In this document: positions 12,201-23,554 of the stretch, piece after piece | How positions within the stretch are numbered: position 1 is the first letter of the stretch | Layout of the letters: each line of letters starts with the position of its first letter | DNA from: Phorcus lineatus | Lineage: Eukaryota; Mollusca; Gastropoda; Trochida; Trochidae | Assembly (NCBI GenBank): GCA_921293015.1 | Contig: OV121090.1 | Coordinates: forward strand, 20,226,304-20,290,303 | DNA length: 64,000 nt | Reading direction: 5' to 3' | The notes under the pieces: generated by a model | What the model saw: only the letters and a program-made list of their open reading frames with translations | The model's database searches: none | What the model was told of the DNA's origin: nothing | Program-made: the position numbers and the translations under genes

Positions 12201-13882
12201 ACGGCGGGCACTAGATAATACTTAAAGACAGTATGTAATTAAACTTATGCCTTTTCTTTGCCTTTGTTGTTTATATGGATGATCGAAGATAGGACAATTG
12301 GCCCGATCCATTGAAAATAAGGCGACTATATAATTATGAGAAAATTCTCAAGTCTGTTATTTTAGTACAAAAGACTAAACTTATGGGGTGTTAAAACACA
12401 ACAAACAAGTTTCCCTGAGCTCATAACTTTCCATGATTTTCAAATTTAAAGAGGTGTTAAATTTGTTTTAGCGTTCAGTTTAATCGAGTATTGTTTTTTC
12501 AAAACTTTATTGACTAACAACATAATCTGAAATAAAACATTTACAAAACTAACTATGTTTGTACTCTGTAACTATTTGTAACTTAAGACACTTAAAATAA
12601 GTTCAGATACATCGTTCAGTCGAAATCAATGGTCCACAATCACAACATCAGCTACATAACTTACGTTGAAATAAATGTATGTGATTCAAAACGTAAAAAA
12701 CGAATATTTTAAAACCAAATTATGTAAGATTTATATTTAGATACGGAAAAATTAACCTCTACATGTTTCTTGTAAACCTGAGGCATTGCTATCTAAAAGT
12801 AGTTCTATATATATTTTCACAACTGAGGCACTATAAATGGAAATAAATGATTGACATTTACTCAGCGAAATCAACTTTCTACACAAACAAACACACCAGC
12901 GCTTTTTCTAGCGCCATAATACTTCATTGTGTGAAATAATTCAAGGAAATAAACAAATTTTAAAGCTTAAAACAGACCAAACGACTACATGTGACCTACA
13001 GCAATTTAAAATGCTGGCTTCCTATGGTACCTATGGTATAGCGTTAAGACTAAACGAATGTACGTTCAAGTAAACCATGTACGAAGCCTCACCTACAGAC
13101 ATCTGTGTTTTGTTTCAAACACTGCAATACTATAATTTAAAACCAAATGATAGTCCTGTTCAATGATTGTGTGTAAAGTAGCACTATATACAATCTTGTT
13201 CATTCAAGTCTAGACAATAGCTAACTTAATACCTACAAAAACAAATCATCTGATAAAAGTACTCTAATTCATGCTTTTTCTTTGACTCATTGTTAGTCTA
13301 ACTAAAGACTCTCTTCACAAACACCTCATTTCTGTAGGCAGGAAAGCAAATAACTACTACTTTAGCACAGCAAATTGTAAGGCTTCACATAATAAACAGT
13401 TGACCCTGAAAATATTAAAATTAACCTTTAATAATGATATTATTAATTCCCTTTGAAATGAAGGTATAAGACACTTCATGTATACGGGACCGAGTGCTCT
13501 TAACTATGAAATAGCCTTTAAGAAGTCTTAATCGCAGTAATTTTTTATTTTCAAGTCTACATATCATAAAGGTTAATGTCCGCGTAAATGTCAAGGGCCG
13601 AGGCCAATTATTCTTAAGAATGGATAACTAAGACGATATAAAACCTCTTCAATTACGCGAAACTTGTTGCTTATTCAACTACTTAACTTAATTTTTCAAG
13701 TAAAAAACCATAACAACAAATGCAACGGTCGTTACCAAAAATAATTGAGCCAGAGAAAAATAGCACGTCGTCACAAATGTACATTTCTACAAGTTGAAAG
13801 AAAACAACTGCTTTATGTACGAGTAGAAAGCTTTTGGAATCTCTAAACTTTGAACCGCTTGACTCAGGTACCATCTTGCTAA
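12201..13882. other. AT-rich stretch without recognisable genes
   Basis: No frame above 63 codons and no repeat structure that I can support. Short A/T-rich sequence only. Confidence 0.5.
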
Positions 13883-14194
13883 ATCAGCGTGTACGAATCC
13901 GCTCCCGCTCCTTCCTAATACCCTGAACTCTTACGGGCTAATTCCCTCCTATGGCTGGTGGCTTGATATTCATGGCAATTCTCACCTGTTATTTTTTCAT
14001 TCAATGAAATGTCGATTATTGTGGAGCTTGAAGCAACTAGCTAAAACTCAACGGACTTTTCCGTCCGGGTTGTGCCGCTGTTGCTGGATGCGAGTCGTCT
14101 CACTGGCTGGTTGGATAGCTAGCAATACGAAGGTTTTGGCCTGAAAGAGATCAGGGTATCAGGAAGGAGCGGGAGCGGATTCATACACGCTGAT
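13883..14194. mobile_element. PIF/Harbinger-type MITE, 312 bp
   Basis: The two ends form terminal inverted repeats of about 50 bp with few mismatches: the left end starts ATCAGCGTGTACGAATCCGC and the right end, reverse-complemented, starts ATCAGCGTGTATGAATCCGC, both continuing through TCCCGCTCCTTCCT and ATACCCTGA. The element is flanked by TAA at 13880-13882 and TAA at 14195-14197. A 3-bp TWA target duplication is the mark of PIF/Harbinger elements. The interior of roughly 210 bp is GC-richer than its surroundings and has no coding capacity, so it is non-autonomous and would need a transposase in trans. Confidence 0.85.
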
Positions 14195-15029
14195 TAACCA
14201 GGATGATGAATAGTTTTCGGTTTAAAACTTTTCCTAACCCTTGGACTCTAACATGCCTGATTTTTCAACATTTTGAATCTACAATGTCAACAAGAGACTG
14301 TTCTTCACTTAGAAAGTTTTCCCTACCCTGAAGATTATAAAAGCGTGACCCGAACACAACATACTTGCAATTTGCAAACAAATTAACGTACTTATCTTCA
14401 ATATTGCTTTTCTGACTCCTTAATTACAGACCACTTCGAATTCCAACCTTTCATTGCTACAATTTGAAACCAAATGACTCTACTTCATCTCCTTTCAAGT
14501 ACCAAAGAAAGCACAACCCCTTCAGGAAAGTTACATCCTGTCACGCTGTGTTGCACTTGCCTTAAATCATCTTATCTCTTCACGGAGGCAAAGAATCTCT
14601 TCAGCGTGTATTTTATCTAGGGGACTCGCCCATGATAAGTTCTGAAATAGATTCAAATAAAGGTCACATTGACCTGCTTACAGAATGCGAGAATACAGAA
14701 TGACTTGCCTATCCTACTAACCACTGATTACGACCAGAAATATGTTTGTATCACGATTCGTACATTACCTAGTACATAGCTCGACGATTACAACTTTAAT
14801 TATTGATCCTACATTCCTTTTGGACTGTTTAACATCTGCATCATGAATCTTCTACGATCACATGACTTTTCGTGTGTTATTAGAGATCGCATTATTGGTA
14901 TATTCTTAGCTAAGAATATATAGCATAGTAGACATTGCTAAGGGTCTGATATCAGCGGAAATTAAAACATTTATTCGAAATGCCGTTGTCGTAGATAGAG
15001 TAAATGATTTATGAAAAGAAACACTGTGT
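14195..15029. other. Gene-free stretch between MITE and minisatellite
   Basis: Nothing recognised other than the palindrome at 14899-14920. Confidence 0.5.
14899..14920. repeat. 22-bp perfect palindrome
   Basis: TATATTCTTAG is followed directly by its own reverse complement CTAAGAATATA, with no spacer. It lies about 110 bp before the minisatellite. It could form a cruciform or be a dimeric binding site; nothing around it decides. Confidence 0.5.
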
Positions 15030-16078
15030 CAATGTCTTGAAAAGATAGGTTCTTTTATGATTCATCAAGTATTTCGACCAAGTTAAACACAATAGATCGA
15101 TGGTTCTTTTGGTAAATTACACTATGATTATTTTGGACCTTTTGTTCAATGTCTTGAAAAGATATGTGCTATTATGATTTATCAAGTATTTTGACCAAGT
15201 AAAACACAATAGACCGATGGTTGTTTAGGTAAATTACACCATGACTATATTGGACCTTTTGTTCAATGTCTTGAAAAGATATGTGCTATTATGATTTTTC
15301 AAGTATTTTGACGACGTAAAAAACAATAGATCGATGGTTCTTTAGGTAAATTACACCATGACTATATTGGACCTTTTGTTCAATGTCTTGAAAAGATATA
15401 TGCTATTATGATTTATCAAGTATTTTGACCAAGTAAAACACAATAGATCGATGGTTCTTTAGGTAAATTACACCATGATTATTTTGGACCTTTGGTTAAT
15501 GTCTTGAAAAGATAGGTGCTATTATGATTTATCAAGAATTTTGACCAAGTAAAACACAATAGATCGATGGTTCTGTAGGTAAATTACACCATGATTATTT
15601 TGGACCTTTTGTTCAATGTCTTGAAAAGATATGTGCTACTATGATTTATCAAGTATTTTGACCAAGTAAAACACAATAGATCGATGGTTCTGTAGGTAAA
15701 TTACACCATGATTATTTTGGACCTTTGGTCAATGTCTTGAAAAGATATGTGCTATGATGATTTATCAAATATTTTGACCAAGTAAAACACAATAGATCGA
15801 TGGTTCTGTAGGTAAATTACACCATGATTATTTTGGACCTTTGGTCAATGTCTTGAAAATATATGTGCTATTATGATTTATCAAGTATTTTGACCAAGTA
15901 AAACACAATAGATCGATGGTTCTGTAGGTAAATTACACCATGATTATATTGGACCTTTATTCAATGTCTTGAAAAGATAGTGCTATTATGATTTATCAAG
16001 TATTTTGACCAAGTAAAACACAATAGATCATTGGTTCTGTAGGTAAAGTACACCATAATAATATTGAACCTTTTTGTG
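15030..16078. repeat. Minisatellite, nine units of 116-117 bp
   Basis: The phrase AATGTCTTGAAAAGATA recurs at 15031, 15148, 15265, 15382, 15498, 15615, 15731, 15847 and 15963. Each unit continues through TTATGATTTATCAAGTATTTTGAC, AAAACACAATAGATCGATGG and TAAATTACACCATGATTAT to GGACCTTT. The first and last units are the most diverged and the middle ones nearly alike, as expected where internal units are homogenised by unequal exchange. The units carry stops in every frame and have no coding potential. Confidence 0.97.
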
Positions 16079-19000
16079 TCATTGATGACAGTTTTTATTC
16101 TATCCTGCACTTCATTGCCCCTCATAAATGGCCCATACAACTATCCACATTGCAATATGCTTTGACGTTTGATCAACCTTACTACTTTACGGAAAGCTAT
16201 TTAGCCATGTAATATAATACAAAATGGCATGTCAAAGAACACGCAAGGACATGTAAAATAGAAGGATAAAAGAGGGCTGACCTTGTCATTATAACATCAA
16301 AACATCACGAACCTATGAAGAAACACAAACGGTAATTCACGATACAATTCTTTTGTGCTTTTTGATAAAATTACCAATACGTCGTGCCATTCTCACCGAT
16401 GCCTTTGCAATCCTTGTTAAATGACTGTATTCATATTGATCTCGGGTTTCACGTTACTTAACGTGATATGGGAATGCTTTCATAATTATCTACTGAGCTT
16501 TACTAACTTTGTTGATTTGTAATCGATTATTCGTTTGACTATGGGGTATTGTTATAAATCACACCGATTCCATTATCATGTGACAATATCATTCACCATC
16601 TTTGCATCAAGTGCGGGTATTTGAAGCTGAACATGTTTCCCTTTTTGATGTGATGGACATTTGGATTTCGTGTTTTTACTCAATCTGTCTAATTGTTATT
16701 CAAGTATCCTTAATTAAGCAAGTTCTCAAACAGTTTAAAAGGAACTATGTTGTACGATTCTCGACTAGATGCTTTATATGTAGGGAAGAATTATTGTAGT
16801 TAAATACTGCTTATGATATGTTTAGTTAAGCACAATGGTGATCGTATCATATATGCAGTATTTGATAAAATTAGAAACCTCTCAATGTTAATTTTCGAAA
16901 ACAAAACTATCACGCATGCTTGTAATAACAGGGCGAGACTCTTGACTAGTTAAGGTATAAGGTTCAAAACCTTCAGAAACTTGTTCCAGGTGCGGTACTA
17001 CCAAGGACTCCACCTGACTCAAATAGATTTCCTAAAAAGACTTACCACAATCATGTTCCTTAATTTTTTACCTGCATCAATGCTGACCCTTTTTATTTAA
17101 GTTAACGTTACTTTGACAACAGTGTTATTCTGTATCTACGATACGAAGTCGAGAGCCAATAAAACGGACCTTTGTTATACGGCAAATACGGAAATACATA
17201 ATTAATGAAGTTTTTATTTATCAAACTTTTGATATTCTAATCGCACGAAGGAGATGTTACACAGTCATTGTGATAGTCAAGTGATGGCTGTCGTTTACGT
17301 TCTCAATCTTTGTGTTTTCAAATGCTCAGGGTTGTATTGAACCAGATACCAGGTCCTGTTTTTACTCTGTTGGCCTGGTTTTCACGTATTGGCCCAGTTA
17401 CCAAACCATATGCTTTAGGGCATAAAGATTGTAAGAGTGCCATACAATAATTACTAAGATAATAAAAGTGGTGAAGGATCGAACACGGCTGAATTCACGT
17501 GAGTGATCATAAATTTTGTGAAGTTACAACGAATTTAAAAAATTCCATATCAACGATTCATTTATTGAACATCACATTGCAAAGACAGGTGAAAATTCTA
17601 TAATTTGAAATATTGTACTTGGTTTCAAGTCAGTTTTCTCTAAGTTGATAATAACATCTCTGTTTATACTCCTACTGTTTTTATGTATAAGTATATATGA
17701 CGTGTATGTGTACTGTCTGTAAAAATAACATCATTAGTGTTTCAAGTCCTTTCAATTAAAGTGATGCTAAACGACATCGTCCCAGATATTTGTTTGTACT
17801 CAACGTATCTCGAGTGTTTGCTTGCTTTTAATGTGTCCGTATCAGTTTAATTGACCATCATCGGAACGTCAGGTTGCATTATCTTTTAACAAATTTGAAA
17901 TCGCATGGTGATTTATGATAACAAAAACATTAGTTCTTTGAGCTAGTATTATCGTAACGACCTGATAATGGGGACTTGGTTAACAATGCAGTTATCGTAT
18001 TGATTTTTTGCATATTTGCTCACGACAAAATGTATAGATAATTCCTGTAATTGTTTGCTTTAGGCAGTGTTTAATCATTCATGCAAGTGCTATTATAACT
18101 GATTTGAAGAAATGTCAGTTGCTGTGACAACATATTTGCAAAATACCTGGCAGTTTTAACTATTGAATTACTTATGGCAACCACAAACATGGTAAATATG
18201 CATCTATCTACTGCTTCATTCTGTAAGAACATGTTATACCAGCATAAATATGTTGCAATTTTTCTAACTAAAGCTAAATCAGTGTACATCTATTCATTTT
18301 GAGGTGGATGACCTTTTTCTTTATTCACATACGACCAACTGAATGTAATTATATCTTAAATAATGCTTTATCTCATGTTCCTCCCTCACGTTATCTTCCA
18401 ATTATTCATTACAGTTATTACAGCGAAGGGAGTTCAACATGTAATATTCTAATACAAGCATGTAACTCTTCATACATATACACACTTGTTTTAAGGTCAC
18501 TAGGTAACCGCATTTGAATGGACATTCACTATGCCATCATATATGAAGGTCAATTTCAAGTTTTTTTACGGGTGTCTTAGTCTTAGCGTTATATTGACCT
18601 AAATAAAAATTTTGAATCACATTGATAGGAAAGGAAATTTACTGAAGTGTATAAAGGTCTGAACATTCCTTTATATTCACACAATCCTTGTATCAAGGAT
18701 AGGGAAATATAATTTGGTTTTCTTTACTGCAAAACAGTTGGATCTGTGGAAACCAGAATACCGTTTTAAAACAAAAGGAACGTTATTACTCGCCTATGTT
18801 AACTCAATAGTGGATGTATTTGTTTTACATTTGTATCATTTTATATTAATGAGACATCATAAATTGCATATATATATATATGAGATAGGTGATTCAGCAG
18901 TCTGTCAAGACTCTTTAAAATTGAATAGTTCCATGTTAGCATGTAGTATAAAGTCATTTAAGTAATTAACAATATATAGGAAGTGGGGCAATTTCAATCT

Positions 19001-19263
19001 GTAATGTTTACATCCTAATCCGCGTTTACATATTCTCGCTAAAACCATTTATCTAAATCCTTAATGCATCCCTACATTCAGCGCGGCTACATTGTTGTGT
19101 TTACAAATAGAGTGTGCGTATCAAATATTGCCAATAGCTCTTGAATGGCACATATTGGTTTTTGATGACACTAAAATATCATAGAGTAGGCTATCGATTG
19201 TTCCGATTGAATAGGAAAGCTTGTATAGGCGAGTCTAAAAGCTTCATTAGAGGTGTTTACTTA
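16079..19263. other. AT-rich stretch without recognisable genes
   Basis: Open frames up to 83 codons on both strands, none with a domain signal or clear exon borders. A short TATATATATATA run lies near 18869. It would be intronic if the 19.4-kb exon belongs to the CUB/LDLa gene. Confidence 0.5.
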
Positions 19264-19400
19264 CACTTTTCAGATGATGCCCCGCATGTGAGGGATGACA
19301 GTCCACAGATTATGATGACAGTTTGGTAAATCCTTGGAAGCGTTAGTGCCATCTTCCATGTTCGAATCCGAGCAACTGGTTGCAGTATGGAGACACGTAC

Positions 19401-19467
19401 ATCCCAATTGTCGTAGCGTTAAAAGAACACAGAGAGCGAACCATCCAGAGCGAGGATTTTCCGACAT
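19401..19467 (-). CDS. Candidate signal-peptide first exon
   Basis: An ATG at 19467 opens a minus-strand frame: a short polar start (MSENPRSGW), a hydrophobic core (FALCVLLTL) and a small/cysteine region, which is the form of a secretory signal peptide. A donor GTACGT after codon 22 would end the exon in phase 1, matching the phase-1 entry of the CUB exon at 4587-4810. A better donor, GTAAGTAAAC, lies at about 19264, but the frame meets a stop before it (frame open to 19270), so with that donor this would be 5' UTR or a different start. The link to the CUB/LDLa gene across a 14.6-kb intron is inference. An X-box lies about 250 bp upstream. Confidence 0.3.
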
Positions 19468-19714
19468 GCAATCGCAGTTACTGCATTGATTATTGGCACA
19501 ACGGAGATAAGCATTTTCAATAGTGGTAATAATTGCACGAATGTGCCCCAGAAATGATGTCCCCTTCCAAATCCAATGCAGTGATTAATTTCAAATCTGG
19601 CTCTTTCATATCACCACGAAATGGAAATCCACAGTTCCTAAATTGAAGCCCTGTCTAGGCCACACCGCCTGAATTGAGCAACCTGTTGAATCACGATAAA
19701 GGGAAAGCTATCAT

Positions 19715-19728
19715 GTTTCCATGGCAAC
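19715..19728. promoter_or_regulatory. RFX-type X-box
   Basis: GTTTCCATGGCAAC matches the X-box consensus GTHNYYATRRNAAC at every position. It lies between the minus-strand candidate first exon (ATG at 19467) and a plus-strand open frame starting at 19906, where a divergent promoter would be expected. X-boxes are bound by RFX winged-helix factors. A single match in 64 kb could occur by chance. Confidence 0.4.
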
Positions 19729-19905
19729 CGCTCAAACATCTCTACAGATCTCTATATGAGTATATAGTAATCCCACATGCACATGTATTTTGTTCAGCAC
19801 GAGCTATTGTCCTGTATTCCTCATTTCCTCTTGACGCTCTTTGCCACGCTTTCAAAGTAATCTCCGATTATCACTCCTTACAATAGAAGGCTAAGGACAT
19901 CTTTG

Positions 19906-20328
19906 ATGAGCCCGGCCTTCGTGACTGGGGACTGTTATCAGAAAACCGCTGTTGCAATAACAGAACATATGTTTTTCCCGGCAATGCTATTATGTGTATT
20001 TATGGAAACGGATAACACAGTTTGTTCATTTATTTATTCCAACGCTCGAACCGTGAGAGTTTCGACGGTTTATCAGGGTTTTGAAAAAAATAAGCAAATA
20101 TTCAGACCAAATGTACGAAAGTTTCTTATAATATTCTTGCACAGTTTTGAAATGTTATCTGTTTTATTTGACGAATCCAAAAGTCAACATAATTCTCGAA
20201 ATATTCGCAAAAGAAATATTTTCAAAATATTTCATCTTAAATACTTATATGGTTCCACAAGGATTAACACTCAAGCTTTGAACCACCGGCGCTATGATAT
20301 ATCCACACAGAGAGCCAATACATGTTAG
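19906..20328 (+). CDS. Hypothetical open reading frame, 140 codons
   Basis: The longest open frame in the window outside transposable elements, from an ATG to a TAG. The product would be basic in its C-terminal half (NIRKRNIFKIFHLKY) with a hydrophobic stretch near residues 22-33 (HMFFPAMLLCVF). I recognise no domain. The start context is poor and codon composition is not distinctive. It starts 440 bp from the divergent minus-strand ATG at 19467. It may simply be a chance frame in a region where GC content is rising. Confidence 0.2.
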   Translation: MSPAFVTGDCYQKTAVAITEHMFFPAMLLCVFMETDNTVCSFIYSNARTVRVSTVYQGFEKNKQIFRPNVRKFLIIFLHSFEMLSVLFDESKSQHNSRNIRKRNIFKIFHLKYLYGSTRINTQALNHRRYDISTQRANTC

Positions 20329-20329
20329 A

Positions 20330-21260
20330 GCTCCGCTCTATTAGAGATAGAACTCCAATCTGTTGCGTCTCGCACTTGTTGACGATCTCGTCAGATTACC
20401 CCAGTTGTTGCTTTATATGTGTGTGATCTCTGTCGGGTTTCTTTCGCAAGTGTAAACACAAGACGATCCCTTCCACGTGATAAATGAAAGCAAAATTCAT
20501 TTGTCGCCGGTACGTGAGACAGTTTACTGTAACATGCTTTCTTCTCCTGTATCGTCAACACGGGAGTCGTGTGCCACATCGATTGGACTAAGCCTCGCCA
20601 GCTCCGACGCCATCCGCAGTTGATGGAACTAAGGTCCTCGGCTAAACTCCGCGCTTCGCTATGCCAATTCGCTGTCACCCGGCCACGTAAAGTACCGCGT
20701 AGGTAGGCAGGGCCTAACGGTCATAACGCTGTAGGGAGCGCGATAGTCTCTACAGACCTTATCTGCCACTGCTTGGAAGGTTAAACAGAAGGCGGGAGTA
20801 GATATGTGGGCAATGGGTTCTGTCAAGGGCTTCCTCTAGTATTGGCATTAATTCTACTGCGATAGTGTGCGAATTCCTGCCTAGGCTCTTGACAGTCAAG
20901 GTGGATGTGCAGGCACCTGGTGATCTCGATGATTAAATTGAATGGTTCAATCAAAACCCTATAGGTTCGTTTATTACCACAGAGAATGAAACCCGTCGAT
21001 TACCACCAGGGCACTTTTCGCTATAAAGTCAATCAAATGCCCTGTGGTAATCCAGTCAATCTCAACTGGACACGAGAGGAATCCTATAGCAGCGTTAAGT
21101 TGCAGCCGATACCGCAGAGTCAGAATCAATTCTAATAGCAGTGAGACAGTTTCCGACTGGCCAAGAGGGCCTATTTGATCAGTCACACGAAATAGGGGCA
21201 GCGCCTTAAGTGAATATTTACTTCTGACGCCGAGTACATGCGAGAGCAATTGAGGGCCCT
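20330..21260. other. CpG-richer island of unknown role
   Basis: By eye this stretch has far more CpG and GC than the flanks (for example GCGTCTCGCAC, CTCCGCGCTTCGC, GGGAGCGCGATAG). The minus strand is open for 95 codons (20391-20678) and 91 codons (20974-21249), neither recognisable. A weak inverted repeat CTGTCAAGGGC / GCTCTTGACAG spans 20820-20899. It could be a promoter island, a GC-rich transposon relic or an exon cluster. The counts were not computed. Confidence 0.4.
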
Positions 21261-21812
21261 GTAACAGACAAGTTCAGCTGGTTTAGTTTGATCAACTTAC
21301 GTTAAGCGCTAATCAGAACCATGGTAAGTAAATTAGCTTATGAAGTGGACTGAGAATGGCTTGGTAGGTTTTCCAGCTCCTGGCCGAGTCGCCCCACTAC
21401 AGATCAAACTGTGATGTAATTGTTAGCTGTTTATACATACTGGACCAAGGGTTTCTATCAGTTGCTGGCTATTTACACAACTGGCAGCATTTATCACTTG
21501 CATTAAACACTTGTCAGAAAAAGGAAACTTTGAATAGAAAGTACCGTTTGCTTTGCTAACCATGTTCAAATTATCGAATGCCGCCAGACGGCTTCACGTT
21601 GGCTATGTTATTGACGCCATGTTAATAACATTGTGCCAAATGCTGTATCCGAAATGATGTTTTGATATCATTACAAAAACATCACAAAACTGATACCAAC
21701 ACTGAGCATCAAAAGAAACGTTACCATACAAAATATTTCAAGCCATGAATAATAAATTCGACTGAAAGAGAGGTTGATATTGTCTTCAGAAAGCCAACAT
21801 TTCATGTTCATG

Positions 21813-22130
21813 AGGGGCGGGATAGCGCAATGGTTAGCGCGTTCGGCTTCGGATCAGGAGATCCGTGGTTCGAATCCCGCCAGGGGCTCGGCAACTTTGT
21901 CTGCAGTAGAGAACTGTTCTACACGCAGTCAGGTTTGGGTGCAATGCTGCACTGAAATTCAGCGCAGTACCACCCATGGTTCGCTAGTTCCAGCCGATGC
22001 TCGCAGGTTTCACCGCAATGCATTGCCACATTGGTGTTGCGGGCTTTCTCCCTGCAATAATACTAGCAGCCGCGATATAAGTGAAATAATCTTGAAAGCG
22101 GCGTTAAACACCAACTCACCTCACCTCACC
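21813..22130 (+). mobile_element. tRNA-derived SINE, full length
   Basis: The head is a tRNA-like sequence with an A box (TAGCGCAATGG, 21823-21833) and an exact B box (GGTTCGAATCC, 21867-21877), the internal RNA polymerase III promoter. The CTTCGGA loop before TCAGG resembles tRNA-Arg(TCG). A body of about 230 bp follows, ending GCGGCGTTAAACACC and CTCACCTCACCTCACC. The element is flanked by a perfect 12-bp duplication, TTCATGTTCATG, at 21801-21812 and 22131-22142. SINEs have no protein and move with LINE enzymes. The clean target duplication argues for a fairly recent insertion. The 155-codon frame that crosses it is not a gene. Confidence 0.92.
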
Positions 22131-22142
22131 TTCATGTTCATG

Positions 22143-23169
22143 GTTATGAAAAATCTGTCTTTGATTAGATGTCGTGTTAGAATGTCCTTAACTGGGATAG
22201 GAGAAGGCTGTCTTTGCTTAATGTATGACTTACTACAGTAGAGATGCGGATATAAATTAAAGTCCATGAGAGTCATATATGTCGATATCATATTTTATCA
22301 ATTACATTTCTACATTTCATAACTTCAATTTAAAACATTCTGGCGAAACTTTTTGAAAAGGCGATTTAGGACTGCGTCTGTAATTGAACAGATATAAAAT
22401 AAAAATTATTATAGTCTGATGTATGTAATTGTCAGTACATGTACTTCTTTACAAAACACGTTCCTGTCAAAAACATTCGAAGTCGCCTTCCTCCAGTAGC
22501 AGTATTTTGTTTTCTACTCTGTTGAAAATGTCATGACGTTTCTTTTGTTTGTCAGTTTACAATTCATCACGTTTGCAATATAAATGGCGCCGTGTTAATA
22601 GCAATGGGCCAATGCAGTGAACTGATAGATTATTTCACTTGATGATAGTCGATGAAAAAGGTATGATAAATAGGACATGACTTTTGAAACCCATTGCATC
22701 CCATCTGCGATAAAATCTGCCATCGTAACGACTTTGATCATTACAAGTCGTTTGTTATACGTTTCAAATCCAGTGTTAGAAAAATGTATTTGCTGGTTTC
22801 GGTTTTTTCTTTATAACTGAACTTGTTTGGACAGAACAGTTAATATTTCTTATCTGGAAATAGCATTTCCATGAATATATTTTCACTCAATTATTCAACA
22901 TTCAATAATTCACTATGAATGCATAACTAATCAATAAATCAGTGAATTAGAAATTGGAAAATTACATACAAATAACACAAAGTATTTCAAGAAAACGGTG
23001 ATTCGTTGGTATCTCATTCAATTGTTAGAATTTCATTTCAAAATCTAAAAAACGACAAAAAATACTAATTATAATTATCTACGGATATTTCCAAGTTCAC
23101 ACATGCTCTTCTTTTGTAAGTTGTTCATCTGTTTATAATATCACAAATAACAGATGTACTATATAGAAA
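22143..23169. other. Gene-free AT-rich stretch
   Basis: Nothing recognised on either strand. Confidence 0.5.
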
Positions 23170-23554
23170 CTTTGTATGAACAATACGGGTAACATTTTTA
23201 AAGGCAATTTTTATCGCCAAGGTTTCGTATGGTCGTTAGTTCACAAAAAGTATACTCATAATCCAATATCGAAACCTTGGATTGATAATGCAGGCAACAT
23301 TTTTAAAGGCAATTTTTATCGCCAATGTTTCGTATGGTCGTCAGTTCACAAAAAGTATACTCATAATCCAATATAGAAACCTTGGATTGATAATACAGGT
23401 AACATTTTAAAGGCAATTTTTATTGCCAATGTTTCATATGGTCGTAAGTTCACAAAAAGTATACTCATAATCCAATTTAGAAACGTTGGATTGATAATAC
23501 AGGCAACATTTTAAAGGAAATATTTATCGGCAAGATTTCGTTTGGTCGCTAGTT
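23170..23554. repeat. Tandem repeat, four units of 104-105 bp
   Basis: AACATTTT plus AAAGG recurs at 23191, 23296, 23401 and 23505, each followed by a TTTATCGCCAA-like segment, GTATGGTCGT, CACAAAAAGTATACTCATAATCC and a GAAACCTTGGATTGATAAT joint. Because 105 is a multiple of three, the first two units share an open plus-strand frame of 66 codons; that is a by-product of the period, not a gene. Each unit contains segments that can pair: GAAACCTTGG with CCAAGGTTTC, and GGC-N10-GCC. The last unit breaks off at about 23554. Confidence 0.93.

Noticed and set aside
15030-16078. CRISPR array
   Set aside because: Contiguous 116-117 bp units without short repeat-spacer structure; eukaryotic minisatellite.
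20974-21249. 91-codon minus-strand frame in the CpG-richer island
   Set aside because: No domain, start context or splice support; reported only as part of the island.
21813-21890. Functional tRNA gene
   Set aside because: A and B boxes are present, but the anticodon stem and acceptor stem do not pair and SINE body and target duplication surround it.
21774-22241. 155-codon plus-strand frame
   Set aside because: Translation across a tRNA-derived SINE.
23176-23376. 66-codon frame with repeated peptide
   Set aside because: It exists because the tandem repeat period is a multiple of three; no start context, splice or family support.
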